The notes under the pieces were generated by a model that saw nothing but the letters and a program-made list of their open reading frames with translations, was not told where the DNA came from and searched no databases. 64,000 nt of DNA, taken from the NCBI RefSeq assembly GCF_900102005.1, contig NZ_LT627736.1, positions 372,001-436,000 on the forward strand. The letters are read 5' to 3'. The position numbers and the translations under genes were made by a program. Shown piece by piece: positions 1 to 8,938 of this stretch. Position 1 is the first letter of the stretch, and every line of letters starts with the position of its first letter. Origin of the DNA: Microbacterium sp. LKL04. Lineage in GTDB: Bacteria; Actinomycetota; Actinomycetes; Actinomycetales; Microbacteriaceae.

Positions 1-1
1 C

Positions 2-772
2 GTCGTGGTCGGCATGGTCGCCGTCGGTGTGCTGGAGTCGAGTATCGCGGCGGACCGGGACGCCGCGCTCGGCGCACTGCTGCCGTGGGGGATCGGCGCG
101 CTCGTCGTCGCGTCGCTCGCGAGTTCCGCGCTGACGACCGCGGTCGAGCGCAGGTTCCGGCGGGCGGATGCGGTCGCTGCGGAGAACGCGCAGATGCGGC
201 GGACGACCGCCGCCCTCCGCGAGCAGGCGCACGAGTTCGGCACGCGACTGCACGTCGTCCACGGGCTCGTCTCGCACGGCGACACGGCAGCGGCGCTCGG
301 CTACATCGAGGAGGTCGCCCCGGTGCGCACCGCGGCCGGCGCCGAGGACGCTGGAGAACCCGTCGCCGCCGCGACCGTGCACGCCGTGCGTGCCGAGCTG
401 CTGGAACTCGGCGCGCAGGCCGAGTTCGACCTCGCGCTCGACGGCGACCTCGACGACGGTGCCGTGTCGGTCGTCGCGAACCTGTGCCGCAATGCGGGCG
501 AGGCCGGCGCGCGGCGGGTGCGCTGCGTGCTGCGCGAGGCCGAGGGTCGCCTCATCGGGGCCGTCGACGACGACGGTCCGGGGGTGGATCCGGCCGTCAT
601 CGGTCGCATCTTCGGCCAGGGGTTCTCGACGAAGACGGACCCGTCGGGCTTCGGGCGGGGGTACGGCCTCGATACCGTGCGGCGCACGGTGGCATCCCGC
701 GGCGGCACGATCGAGGTCGGTTCGTCCGCGCTCGGCGGTGCGCGTTTCGCCTTCGAGATGGAGCGCGTGTGA
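2..772 (+). CDS. Sensor histidine kinase, CitA/DcuS type (5' partial)
   Basis: C-terminal part of a two-component sensor kinase; the sensor domain lies upstream of the window. Counting from the GTG at 5, a hydrophobic stretch near residues 22-45 should be the last membrane helix. The H-box EQAHEFGTRLH contains the likely phosphorylated His76. An N-box with CRNAGEAG (Asn163) and glycine boxes DDGPGVD and GRGYGLDTVRR form the ATPase domain. This H-box resembles the citrate/C4-dicarboxylate sensors CitA and DcuS. The stop codon overlaps the GTG of the response regulator by 4 bases (GTGA), so the two are translationally coupled. The ligand cannot be read from this part. Confidence 0.9.
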   Translation, partial: VVVGMVAVGVLESSIAADRDAALGALLPWGIGALVVASLASSALTTAVERRFRRADAVAAENAQMRRTTAALREQAHEFGTRLHVVHGLVSHGDTAAALGYIEEVAPVRTAAGAEDAGEPVAAATVHAVRAELLELGAQAEFDLALDGDLDDGAVSVVANLCRNAGEAGARRVRCVLREAEGRLIGAVDDDGPGVDPAVIGRIFGQGFSTKTDPSGFGRGYGLDTVRRTVASRGGTIEVGSSALGGARFAFEMERV

Positions 773-1482
773 GCGGGCAGGCGATCCGTGTGCTGGTCGT
801 CGATGATGACCGGGGCGCGCGCGCCCTGCACTGCCGATTCGTCGACGGCGTGCCCGGGTTCGTCGTCGCAGGATCCGCCGGCACGGGGCGGGAAGCCCTC
901 GCCCAGGGCTCCTCGGGGGTCGACCTCGTCCTGCTCGACATGCGCCTGCCCGACATCAGCGGAGTTGAGGTGCTGCACCGGCTGCGGACGGTCGCGGACG
1001 GTGGACCGGACGTCCTCGTGATCAGTTCGTCGCAGGATCAGACGACCGTCCGTCAGGCGCTCGCCGGTCGGGTCGTCGGGTACCTCGTGAAGCCGTTCAC
1101 CGAGCCCGCGCTGCGGGAGCGACTCGAGCGGTATCGCGAGGAGCGCGACGCGAGAGCGGATGCCGGGCGCGAGCGTCCGCTCGCACAGGCGGAGATCGAT
1201 CGGCTGCTGGCGACCGGCGGCATCCGCACCGTCACGGCGCCTGCCCGCGGGGCTCGGGCATTGCCGAAGGGACTCGCCGCCCCGACGCTGGAACGCGTGC
1301 TGACCGCGCTCGATGCCGGGGCCGGGCGGTCCGTCGCCGAGGTCGCCGCGTCGTGCGACCTGTCGCGGGCGACCGCACACCGGTACCTGACGCACCTGGC
1401 CGAATCCGGCGCGATCGCCGTGTCGCACCGTTACGGCAAGCGGGGACGCCCGGAGGTGCTGTACCGCCTCGCTCCCGGGTGA
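769..1482 (+). CDS. Response regulator, CitB/DcuR type
   Basis: 237-residue response regulator paired with the preceding kinase. The receiver domain occupies about residues 6-122, with the acidic pocket D12-D14, phospho-acceptor Asp57 (LLDMRLP), Ser86-88 and Lys108 (LVKPF). The C-terminal part (about 180-235) holds a helix-turn-helix (VAEVAASCDLSRATAHRYL) of the kind found in CitB/DpiA/DcuR regulators. The start is the GTG overlapping the kinase stop; no other start gives a complete receiver. Family knowledge suggests control of carboxylate uptake genes, but no such transporter is visible in the window downstream. Confidence 0.92.
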   Translation: MSGQAIRVLVVDDDRGARALHCRFVDGVPGFVVAGSAGTGREALAQGSSGVDLVLLDMRLPDISGVEVLHRLRTVADGGPDVLVISSSQDQTTVRQALAGRVVGYLVKPFTEPALRERLERYREERDARADAGRERPLAQAEIDRLLATGGIRTVTAPARGARALPKGLAAPTLERVLTALDAGAGRSVAEVAASCDLSRATAHRYLTHLAESGAIAVSHRYGKRGRPEVLYRLAPG

Positions 1483-1517
1483 GGTCGAGGGGCCACCGTG
1501 GCCGATACGATCGCGAC

Positions 1518-1991
1518 ATGGTCTCTCGCGCCCTCCGCCTGCCCGCCGCGATGCTGTTCCTGGCGGCAGGCGTGGCGCTGAGCGCATGCTCACCGAGCTC
1601 CCTGTTGCAGATGCAGCTGTCCGACGTCACTGGGGGGTCGGATCCGGACACGTCCGCAGAGATCATCGAGGAGCCGGACCCGGCCGATGAGGACGCCTGG
1701 GTCACCGTCTCCTTCGAGGCGCGCGAGGACGAGTTCGACATCGACCTGATGGACGCGCTCTTCGAGACCGAGCTCGCCGCCGACGAGGCGCTGGTCGATG
1801 CCGGCGTCGGTCAAATCGACGGCAATGGTGCGGGCGCCGGTGGCTACGACGTGTTCTTCGTCGGTGCGGACGCCGACGAGATGTGGCGCGTGCTGGAACC
1901 GGTGTTCGCAAAGGCGCCGGTGCCGTGGACGCGGGTCGAGCTGTCCGACGGATTCGACGATGCGTCCCCCGAGGTGCTCACCCGGGATTAA
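1518..1991 (+). CDS. Small predicted lipoprotein
   Basis: 157 residues, function not recognised. The N-terminus has a positively charged tip, a hydrophobic core and a lipobox ending in LSAC (Cys24), so it should be a surface lipoprotein. The mature part is acidic (runs such as EEPDPADED) and has no motif I know. It starts 35 bases after the response regulator and may be in the same transcript. It ends convergent with the TetR gene, sharing three stop-region bases. Confidence 0.75.
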   Translation: MVSRALRLPAAMLFLAAGVALSACSPSSLLQMQLSDVTGGSDPDTSAEIIEEPDPADEDAWVTVSFEAREDEFDIDLMDALFETELAADEALVDAGVGQIDGNGAGAGGYDVFFVGADADEMWRVLEPVFAKAPVPWTRVELSDGFDDASPEVLTRD

Positions 1992-2653
1992 CCGGAGCGA
2001 CTCTCCGCGGCATCGCCCTGGCCCGGGGCCGGGATCTCGAGCAGGTGCAGGAAGTCCTCGAACAGCCTCGCCATGTCGACGGCGTCCGGATCGAGAAGCC
2101 ACTGCAGCTGCAGGCCGTCCATCATCGCCGTCACGAGCTGACCGACTCGCTCCGCGTCGAGGTCGTTCCTCAGGTGGCCCTCGTCCTGCAACCGTGAGAA
2201 CGACTCATCGTCCTGGTGCCGGAGGGCGCGGTAGCGATCGCGGAAGGACTCGTGGGCGGGATGCTGCGGGTCGGTCGCTTCGGCGGAGAGCACGACATGC
2301 AGGGCGACGAGGCCGGGGGAGCGGGTGTTACGCGCCACCTGCTCGCGCATCGTGTCGACGAAGCTGACGCCGGCGGCTTCGGACTCCTCGCGGCGTGCGC
2401 GGTCGATCTCGTCGCGCGCCGCGATGGTTGCGGCAAGCAGTCCGACCTTGGAACCGAAGTGGTGCAAGAGGCCCGCGTCCGAGATGCCGACGCGGCGCGC
2501 GATCTCGCGCAGCGATGTGCCGCGGTAGCCCTGCTCGCCGAACACTTCGACGGCGGTCTCCACGATCGTGGTCCGCCGTTTGTCCCCGCGCACGCGACGG
2601 AGGTCGGGTCGGCCGGGAAGGTCGGTGGGCGTGTCTTCGGCTGCGTTGCTCAT
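1988..2653 (-). CDS. TetR family transcriptional regulator
   Basis: 221 residues. The N-terminal TetR helix-turn-helix spans about residues 23-70 (TIVETAVEVFGEQGYRG...LREIARRVGISDAGLLHHFGSK). The C-terminal ligand domain ends with MDGLQLQWLLDPDAVDMARLF, nearly the same block as in the TetR at 14587-15228, so the two are paralogues. It is transcribed away from the sugar importer operon that begins at 2773, and an imperfect palindrome lies in the 119-base divergent region. It is probably the local repressor of that operon and of itself. Confidence 0.92.
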   Translation of the reverse strand: MSNAAEDTPTDLPGRPDLRRVRGDKRRTTIVETAVEVFGEQGYRGTSLREIARRVGISDAGLLHHFGSKVGLLAATIAARDEIDRARREESEAAGVSFVDTMREQVARNTRSPGLVALHVVLSAEATDPQHPAHESFRDRYRALRHQDDESFSRLQDEGHLRNDLDAERVGQLVTAMMDGLQLQWLLDPDAVDMARLFEDFLHLLEIPAPGQGDAAESRSG

Positions 2654-2699
2654 GGCCTGCTCTCTTGCGAGGTCGGTTGCCGTCAGTCTATGCTCAACA

Positions 2700-2723
2700 A
2701 ACTAAGCGAGCAGTTGCTAAGTT
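2700..2723. promoter_or_regulatory. Candidate TetR operator upstream of sugar importer
   Basis: Inverted repeat AACTAAGC-N8-GCTAAGTT with one mismatched pair, in the region between the divergent TetR gene and the importer operon. The region is AT-rich for this genome. The right half-site ...AAGTT resembles the palindrome upstream of the second TetR gene (14491-14514). Operator function is inferred. Confidence 0.5.
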
Positions 2724-2772
2724 ACTTTTCCCGTCAACTGCTGCGGCGTCAAGACTCGATGAGGAGGATCCC

Positions 2773-4059
2773 GTGAAGATGCGGAACAGGGCACTCGCGT
2801 TCGGTGCCATCGGTGTGGTCGGAATGCTGGCTCTCGCCGGGTGCGGCAGGGCGGACGATGCCGGTCAGGGTGGCGGCGGCGAGGCCGCGACAGTCGACGA
2901 GTCCGCGGCGAAGGGGACCATCGAGGTGTGGGCGATGGGTGAGGAGGGCGAGAACCTCGCCGATTTCGCGGACGGATTCGTGAAGGAGAACCCCGACGCG
3001 AAGGTGACCGTCACGTCGATCCCGTGGACCGACGTCATGACGAAGTATCAGACCGCCGTCGCCGCCGGCACGGTGCCCGATGCGATCATGATCGGGTCGT
3101 CGCTCCTTCCGTCGATGGTCGCCGCGGGCGGCCTCGCCAAGGTCCCCGGCGACCTCGTCGACGAGGAGTCGTTCAACGAGACGGCGCTCGAATCGACCGA
3201 GGTCGAAGGCACCTCTTACGCGGTGCCGTGGTACGTCGAGACGCGTGTCATGTACTACCGGGAGGACCTCGCCGAACAGGCGGGTGTCGAGGCGCCGAAG
3301 ACGTGGGACGACCTGACAACCTTCGCGGAAGCGATGAAGGCGAACGGCTCCGACTACGGCATCCAACTCCCCATGGGCGACGCAGAGGACTCGACCCAGG
3401 TGATCCTGCCGTTCTACGCGCAGGCGGGCGGCGAGGTCCTGAACGACGCCGGTGACGCCTACGCGTGGGATGAGGCGGCCCTGACTGAGGCGCTCGACTA
3501 CTACGCCTCGTTCTTCACCGCGGGGCTCGCGCCCATGTCCGGCTACGGCGACGCGCAGACGGCCGCGTTCGCGAACGGATCGAACCCGACCTTCATCTCC
3601 GGTCCCTGGATGGTGGGCGTGCTCGGCGACCAGGAGTCGCCCGAGTGGGTCGACGAGAACGTCCTCACCACGCCGGTGCCTGCCGGCACGGACAACAACG
3701 ACTCGTACCTCGGCGGCGGCCACCTGGGTGTGTTCGAGGACGCGAAGAACGCCGACGGAGCCTGGAAGCTGATCCGTTGGCTGTCCGAGCCCGAGACGCA
3801 GCAGGAGTGGTTCGAGACGGTCAACGCCCTCCCGGCCGTGACCTCCGCGCTCGACTCCGAGCCGTTCACCTCCGACCCGCGCCTGTCGGTCCTCAACGAC
3901 CAGCTCGAGAACACCGTCGCACCGCCGTCGGTGCCGAGCTGGAACGAGATGTCGGCATTCATCGAGACCGAAGCGGAGAAGGTCGCCAACGGCAGCAGCG
4001 CGGCGGAGTCGGCATCCGCCATCGTCGCCAAGGCCGAATCCCTCGGCACGGGCTGGTAG
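2773..4059 (+). CDS. Sugar ABC transporter substrate-binding lipoprotein
   Basis: 428-residue extracellular solute-binding protein, family 1 (MalE/UgpB-like). It delivers a sugar or oligosaccharide to the two permeases that follow. The signal peptide ends at a lipobox LALAGC, after which the mature lipoprotein starts with a Gly/Glu-rich linker. The body contains typical family-1 features: WAMGEEGENL, KYQTAVAAGTVPDAIMIG, YAVPWYVETRVMYYRED. The GTG at 2773 is chosen because GAGGAGG sits just upstream at 2760-2766; the ATG at 2779 would be too far from it. Specificity cannot be read from sequence. Confidence 0.93.
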   Translation: MKMRNRALAFGAIGVVGMLALAGCGRADDAGQGGGGEAATVDESAAKGTIEVWAMGEEGENLADFADGFVKENPDAKVTVTSIPWTDVMTKYQTAVAAGTVPDAIMIGSSLLPSMVAAGGLAKVPGDLVDEESFNETALESTEVEGTSYAVPWYVETRVMYYREDLAEQAGVEAPKTWDDLTTFAEAMKANGSDYGIQLPMGDAEDSTQVILPFYAQAGGEVLNDAGDAYAWDEAALTEALDYYASFFTAGLAPMSGYGDAQTAAFANGSNPTFISGPWMVGVLGDQESPEWVDENVLTTPVPAGTDNNDSYLGGGHLGVFEDAKNADGAWKLIRWLSEPETQQEWFETVNALPAVTSALDSEPFTSDPRLSVLNDQLENTVAPPSVPSWNEMSAFIETEAEKVANGSSAAESASAIVAKAESLGTGW

Positions 4060-4064
4060 GCGTC

Positions 4065-4991
4065 GTGGCGCTCGTCTCGACGAGTGCGGCTGGGCGGCGA
4101 GGAGGCTTCGCCGCCCAGCGGCGCCGCACCGCCGTGGTGGCGTGGCTGTTCGCCCTGCCGTTCCTCGTCATCTTCGCGGTCTTCATGCTGGGCCCGCTGC
4201 TGGGATCCTTCGCGATGTCGTTCACCGACCTCGGGGTGCGGGACCTGCGCTCGCCGTTCTCGGTGAACGTGATCGGGTTCGACAACTTCGTCGCGCTGTT
4301 CCAGGACGAGCTGTTCGTGAAATCGATCGTCAACACGTTCTACTTCGTCGGCGTCGGCATCCCGCTCACGATGGCGCTCGGCCTGCTGCTCGCGGTCGCG
4401 TTGAACTCCGGGATCGAGAAGTTCCGGAGCGTCTTCCGGGTGGGGTTCTACACCCCGGTCGTGACCTCGATCGTCGCCGTCGCGGTCGTGTGGAAGTTCA
4501 TCCTGCAGGACTCGGGGCTCCTGAACACGGTGCTGTCGTGGGTCGGCATCAACGGACCGGACTGGTTGAACGACCCGTTCTGGGCGATGCCCTCGATCAT
4601 CCTCATGGGCGCATGGCGCAACATGGGCACGCTCATGATCATCTTCCTGGCGGGGCTGCAGGCGATTCCGCGGGACGTCTACGAGGCCGCGGAGGTCGAC
4701 GGCGCGAGCGCGTGGCGACGGTTCACGAGCATGACGCTTCCCCTCATGCGCCCGACGCTGCTGCTGGGCGCAGTCCTGCTCTCCGTCGGGTTCCTGCAGG
4801 TGTTCGAGGAGCCGTTCGTCATGACGCAAGGCGGACCGCTCAACTCGACGCTGACCATCAGCTACTACGTCTACAACCAGTTCGGATACGGCGACTACTC
4901 GCTCGCGTCCGCGGCGGCCTACGTGCTGTTCGCGTTCATCGCGGCGCTGTCGGCCGTGCAGTTCCGGCTGCTGCGATCGAAGGACAACTGA
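4065..4991 (+). CDS. Sugar ABC transporter permease, MalF/UgpA type
   Basis: 308-residue inner-membrane permease. Six predicted membrane helices begin with WLFALPFLVIFAVFMLG. The cytoplasmic EAA loop is clear (EAAEVDGASAWRRFTSMTLP), the site where the ATPase docks. The GTG start lies 5 bases after the binding-protein stop; the N-terminus is rich in Arg and Ala before the first helix. It pairs with the next permease. No ATPase is encoded nearby, as is usual in actinobacteria that share one MsiK-type ATPase between importers. Confidence 0.93.
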   Translation: MALVSTSAAGRRGGFAAQRRRTAVVAWLFALPFLVIFAVFMLGPLLGSFAMSFTDLGVRDLRSPFSVNVIGFDNFVALFQDELFVKSIVNTFYFVGVGIPLTMALGLLLAVALNSGIEKFRSVFRVGFYTPVVTSIVAVAVVWKFILQDSGLLNTVLSWVGINGPDWLNDPFWAMPSIILMGAWRNMGTLMIIFLAGLQAIPRDVYEAAEVDGASAWRRFTSMTLPLMRPTLLLGAVLLSVGFLQVFEEPFVMTQGGPLNSTLTISYYVYNQFGYGDYSLASAAAYVLFAFIAALSAVQFRLLRSKDN

Positions 4992-4992
4992 C

Positions 4993-5886
4993 ATGGCGAT
5001 CACGACGGTGACCGAGCCCGACAAGGCCGCGGTGACGACGGATGCCGCGCCCCGCCGGCGGCGGAGATCGGTGAGCTGGTCGCGGGGTGCCACCTACCTC
5101 GCGCTCACGATCGGGTTGATCGTCACGCTGGCCCCGTTCATGTGGATGCTGCTCGGCAGCTTCAAGACGCAGGGCGAGCTGCTCCAGCGTCCCATCACGT
5201 GGTGGCCCGAGCAGGCGACGCTCGACAACTACTCCCGCTGGCTGACGCAGCTGGACTACGGGCAGTTCTTCTTCAACTCGGTGGTCGTCGCGCTCGTGGT
5301 GGTCGTCGGCAACATCGTGTTCTGCTCGATGGTCGCGTACGCGCTCGCCAAGCTCGAGTTCCCCGGCAAGAAGGTGCTGTTCGGCCTCGTGCTGCTAACG
5401 CTCATGGTGCCGGGCGTCGTCACGCTCGTGCCGATGTTCGTCCTCGTGGCGAACATGGGGCTCGTCAACACGTATCCGGCGCTCATCCTGCCGTTCCTGG
5501 CAGGACCGCTCGGCGTCTTCCTCATGCGGCAGTTCATCATGGGTGTCCCCGACGCGCTCATCGAGGCGGCGCGGATCGACGGCGCGGGGGAGTGGCGCAT
5601 CTTCCTGCGGGTCGTGCTGCCGCAGTGCGGCCCGCCGATCGCGACGCTCGCGATCCTCACGTTCCTCGGATCGTGGAACAACTTCCTCTGGCCGCTCGTG
5701 ATCGCCCAGACCGAGCAGATGTACACGCTGCCCGTCGCGCTGTCGCTCTACTCCGTCGGGTCGAACGGCACGTACTACGGTCTGCTCATGGCGGGGTCCG
5801 TGCTCGTCGTGACACCGATCCTGCTGCTGTTCCTCTTCCTGCAGCGCTACTTCGTGCAGGGCATCACGATGACGGGGCTCAAGTAG
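4993..5886 (+). CDS. Sugar ABC transporter permease, MalG/UgpE type
   Basis: 297-residue second permease of the importer, with a cytoplasmic N-terminal extension rich in Arg followed by TYLALTIGLIVTLAPFMWM and further helices. The EAA loop is EAARIDGAGEWRIFLRVVLP. It starts one base after the previous stop and ends the operon. Its 3' end overlaps the convergent nucleotidyltransferase gene by 8 bases, with no room for a dedicated terminator. Confidence 0.93.
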   Translation: MAITTVTEPDKAAVTTDAAPRRRRRSVSWSRGATYLALTIGLIVTLAPFMWMLLGSFKTQGELLQRPITWWPEQATLDNYSRWLTQLDYGQFFFNSVVVALVVVVGNIVFCSMVAYALAKLEFPGKKVLFGLVLLTLMVPGVVTLVPMFVLVANMGLVNTYPALILPFLAGPLGVFLMRQFIMGVPDALIEAARIDGAGEWRIFLRVVLPQCGPPIATLAILTFLGSWNNFLWPLVIAQTEQMYTLPVALSLYSVGSNGTYYGLLMAGSVLVVTPILLLFLFLQRYFVQGITMTGLK

Positions 5887-6670
5887 GTCGAACCAACGAG
5901 AGGAAGTACTCGTCCGCGAGCGACCGGACGAGCGCACCGTCCCGTTCCGGCGCGGCGTCCTCGTACACCTCGGCCCGGTCGAGCTGCGCGGTGACGAAGC
6001 GGTCGAGGATCGCCGGCGGGGTCCCCGCACCGAGCTCGCGAGTCTGTGCCTTCTGGGCGATGAGGTCGTGCACCGCAGTCCGCACATCGTCGTCGAGGTC
6101 ACCCTCTTCGATCAGGGCGGGGAGGTCCATCGGCGGGACAGCCTGCGCGGGATGGACCTCGAGCCATCTCAGGGCGGCAGCAGGACGGAGGACATAGAAG
6201 AACCGCTTGAGGGTGGGCTTAACCGCCCGCTGCTGCCGGGCGACGTGCAGGTAATGACGTCCGACCGCCCCGCGCTCGACGATGCGGTCGGCGAGATCGA
6301 GCAGGCCGTCGCGGAATGCCGGGTCGCCCGTGTAGACGATGGGAGAGCGGAGCCACTCGATCGCCGTCGCGTTGCCCTTCGCGATCAGCTTCACGGACTT
6401 CGCGAGATCCCAGCCGTTGACGTCGAACACCGCGTCCAGCGGGGTTTCGATCACGTCGCGCTCGGGCCACAGCGTCAGATACTGCTCGCGCGGCCGTACG
6501 AAGATGAAGCGGCAGTCGTAGTCGCTGTCGGGTGAGGGGAATCCCCACGCGCGGCTGCCGCTCTCGATCGCCCACGGGATCTCGACATCGTGGTCCCGCG
6601 ACACCGCAGCGAGTCGACGATCGATTTCGGCGACGACGTCCGGATCGAGGTCGGCGGGGATGGCGCGCAT
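5879..6670 (-). CDS. Predicted nucleotidyltransferase (RlaP/YcgL family)
   Basis: 263 residues of the DNA polymerase beta-like superfamily, COG3541 group. The nucleotidyltransferase signature GSRAWGFPSPDSDYD (about residues 38-52) gives the metal-binding Asp pair, and RFIFVRP follows as in this family. The C-terminal half is helical. It starts 27 bases after the end of the GH3 gene on the same strand and could be the last gene of that operon, but its job there is unclear. Substrate unknown. Confidence 0.8.
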   Translation of the reverse strand: MRAIPADLDPDVVAEIDRRLAAVSRDHDVEIPWAIESGSRAWGFPSPDSDYDCRFIFVRPREQYLTLWPERDVIETPLDAVFDVNGWDLAKSVKLIAKGNATAIEWLRSPIVYTGDPAFRDGLLDLADRIVERGAVGRHYLHVARQQRAVKPTLKRFFYVLRPAAALRWLEVHPAQAVPPMDLPALIEEGDLDDDVRTAVHDLIAQKAQTRELGAGTPPAILDRFVTAQLDRAEVYEDAAPERDGALVRSLADEYFLSLVRPT

Positions 6671-6697
6671 ACCTCGACGATAGCGAGAGCCGTCGCG

Positions 6698-8938
6698 TCA
6701 GCGGATTTCGAACGAGACCGCCCGCAGCATCTCGTCGCGGGACGACGGCCCGATGAGGAGCTCGAACTCCCCGGGTTCCACGATGCGACGGCCGGCGGCA
6801 TCCACAATCGTGCAGTCGGATGCCGGCAGGTCGATCTCGACCGTGGCGTCGGCACCGGCGGCGACATCGACGTGGCGGTAGGTCTTGAGCTCCTTGTCGG
6901 CCCAGCTCACCGAGGTCACCGTATCGCGGACGTACACCTGGACGATCTCGTGTGCGGGGCGATCCCCCGTGTTCCGGAGCGTGATCCGTGCGCGGACCGT
7001 GTCACCGGCCGAGACGACGGGCGTCAGGACCTCCGCGTCGCCGTACTCGACGGTCGTGAACGTCAGGCCGTCGCCGAACGCGAACGCCGGCTGCTGCGTC
7101 AGGTCGGCGTAGCGGTCGCCGTGCTGGCCGCGGATCTGGTTGTAGTACGTCGGCTGCTGACCGGCGTGCCGCGCGAACGAGATCGGCAGGCGCCCGGAGG
7201 GTTCGATCTCGCCGAGCAGTAGCTCCGCGATCGCCCGTCCGCCCTGCATGCCCGGGTTCGCGACCCAGATGACGGATGCCTCGCGCACCGACTCCGGCAG
7301 GATCAGCGGCTTCGACGCCATCAGCACGACGACGAGCGGCGTGCCCGTCGCCGCGAGGGCGTCGAGGAGCGCCCGCTGGCCGCCGACGAGCTCGAGCGTC
7401 GCGGTCGACCGGCCTTCGCCGACGAGTTCGATCCGGTCACCGACCACGGCGATGGCCACGTCGGATCGCTCAGCGAGAGCGACCGCCTCGGCGATCTGCG
7501 CGGCATCCGGTTCGCTCGGTGCGACGATCGGCGGTCGCGGCTGACCGTCGGGGAAGACACCTGCGGGGTCGTCCGCGAGGCGGAGGATCTCCGCACCCGG
7601 CGCGTACTCGGCCGTCGCGCCCGCGAGCTCGCGCAGCCCGTCGAGGACCGTCGTGATCTGCGCACGCGGATGGCCATCCGGCATCCAGTCGACCTGTCCG
7701 GACGAGCCCGCCCAGTCGCCGAGCTGCGTCTGCGCGTCGTCGGCGAGCGGGCCGACGACGGCGATCCGTCGCGTCGCGGGCGCCAGAGGGAGCGTGCCGT
7801 CGTTGCGGAGCAGGACGAGCGAGCGCCGCGCGACCTCGAGGTTGAGGTCGGTGTGGGCGCCCTGCGCGATGACCGTGGCGATGCGCTCCCGGTCGGGAAG
7901 GCGCGGGTTCTCGAACAGCCCGAAGCGGAACTTGAGCGACAGGATGCGCGAGACCGCCTGGTCGATGTCGGCCTCGGCCAGCATCCCGCGCTCGACAGCC
8001 TCGAGGGCACCGGCGAAGAAGCCGGGCGTCGTCATGACCATGTCGTTGCCGGCCTTCACGGCGGCCGCGGCGGCGTGCGCGTAGTCGGGCTGCACCTTCT
8101 GCTCCCACACCATGCGACCGACGTTGTCCCAGTCGGTGATGAGGGTGCCGGTGTAACCCCACTCGCCGCGGAGCACGTCGCTGAGCAGCCAGTCGTTCAC
8201 CGTGATCGGCACGCCGTCGGTGGTCTGGTAGCCGAGCATGAAGGTGCGGCATCCCTCCCGCGCGACGCGTTCGAACGGCGGCAGGAACCAGGAGCGGAGC
8301 TTGCGCCGAGAGATGTCGGCCTCGCTCGCATCACGGCCGCCCTGGGTCTCGGAGTACCCGGCGAAGTGCTTCGCGGTCGCGAGGATCGCGTCGGGGTCGT
8401 CGAGGCCGTCGCCCTGGTAGCCGCGCACCATCGCCGAGGCGAGCTCGCCGATGAGGAACGGGTCCTCGCCGAACGTCTCGCCCACGCGCCCCCAACGGAG
8501 GTCGCGGGCGATGCAGAGGACGGGGGAGAAGGTCCAATGGATGCCGGTGGCCGCCACTTCGGCCGCCGTCGCCTTCGCGACGCTCTCGATGAGGTCCGCA
8601 TCCCAGGACGCGGCCATGCCGAGTTGTGTCGGGAAGATCGTCGCCCCCTCCCAGAACGAGTGTCCGTGGATGCAGTCCTCCGCGACCAGCAGCGGGATGC
8701 GCAGCCGGGTCTGTGCCGTGAGCTCCGCGGCGCGGAGCACCTTTTCGGGGGACGTGTGGAGGATCGAGCCGGCGTGACGCTCGTGCACGATGTGCTCGAG
8801 GTCCTCGCGGGCGTCGAACTGCATCATCTGCCCGACCTTCTCGGGGAGCGTCATGCGCCCGAGCAGGTCGGCGACGCGCTCCTCGACTGACAGAGCGGCA
8901 TCCAGGTAGGCGGCGGCAGCGGTGTCGACGGTCGTCAT
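6698..8938 (-). CDS. Glycoside hydrolase family 3 beta-glucosidase-like enzyme
   Basis: 746-residue GH3 enzyme expected to release terminal beta-linked sugars (beta-glucosidase or beta-xylosidase class). The N-terminal barrel has FGEDP (156-160), KHFAGY (190-195) and the nucleophile motif GTLITDW with Asp269. A second alpha/beta domain and a C-terminal fibronectin III-like domain (DTVRARITLRNTGDRPAHEIVQVYV) follow. There is no signal peptide, so it acts in the cytoplasm. Its ATG overlaps the stop of the upstream permease (ATGA), which ties it to the importer: the transporter probably brings in oligosaccharides that this enzyme cleaves. Confidence 0.93.
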   Translation of the reverse strand: MTTVDTAAAAYLDAALSVEERVADLLGRMTLPEKVGQMMQFDAREDLEHIVHERHAGSILHTSPEKVLRAAELTAQTRLRIPLLVAEDCIHGHSFWEGATIFPTQLGMAASWDADLIESVAKATAAEVAATGIHWTFSPVLCIARDLRWGRVGETFGEDPFLIGELASAMVRGYQGDGLDDPDAILATAKHFAGYSETQGGRDASEADISRRKLRSWFLPPFERVAREGCRTFMLGYQTTDGVPITVNDWLLSDVLRGEWGYTGTLITDWDNVGRMVWEQKVQPDYAHAAAAAVKAGNDMVMTTPGFFAGALEAVERGMLAEADIDQAVSRILSLKFRFGLFENPRLPDRERIATVIAQGAHTDLNLEVARRSLVLLRNDGTLPLAPATRRIAVVGPLADDAQTQLGDWAGSSGQVDWMPDGHPRAQITTVLDGLRELAGATAEYAPGAEILRLADDPAGVFPDGQPRPPIVAPSEPDAAQIAEAVALAERSDVAIAVVGDRIELVGEGRSTATLELVGGQRALLDALAATGTPLVVVLMASKPLILPESVREASVIWVANPGMQGGRAIAELLLGEIEPSGRLPISFARHAGQQPTYYNQIRGQHGDRYADLTQQPAFAFGDGLTFTTVEYGDAEVLTPVVSAGDTVRARITLRNTGDRPAHEIVQVYVRDTVTSVSWADKELKTYRHVDVAAGADATVEIDLPASDCTIVDAAGRRIVEPGEFELLIGPSSRDEMLRAVSFEIR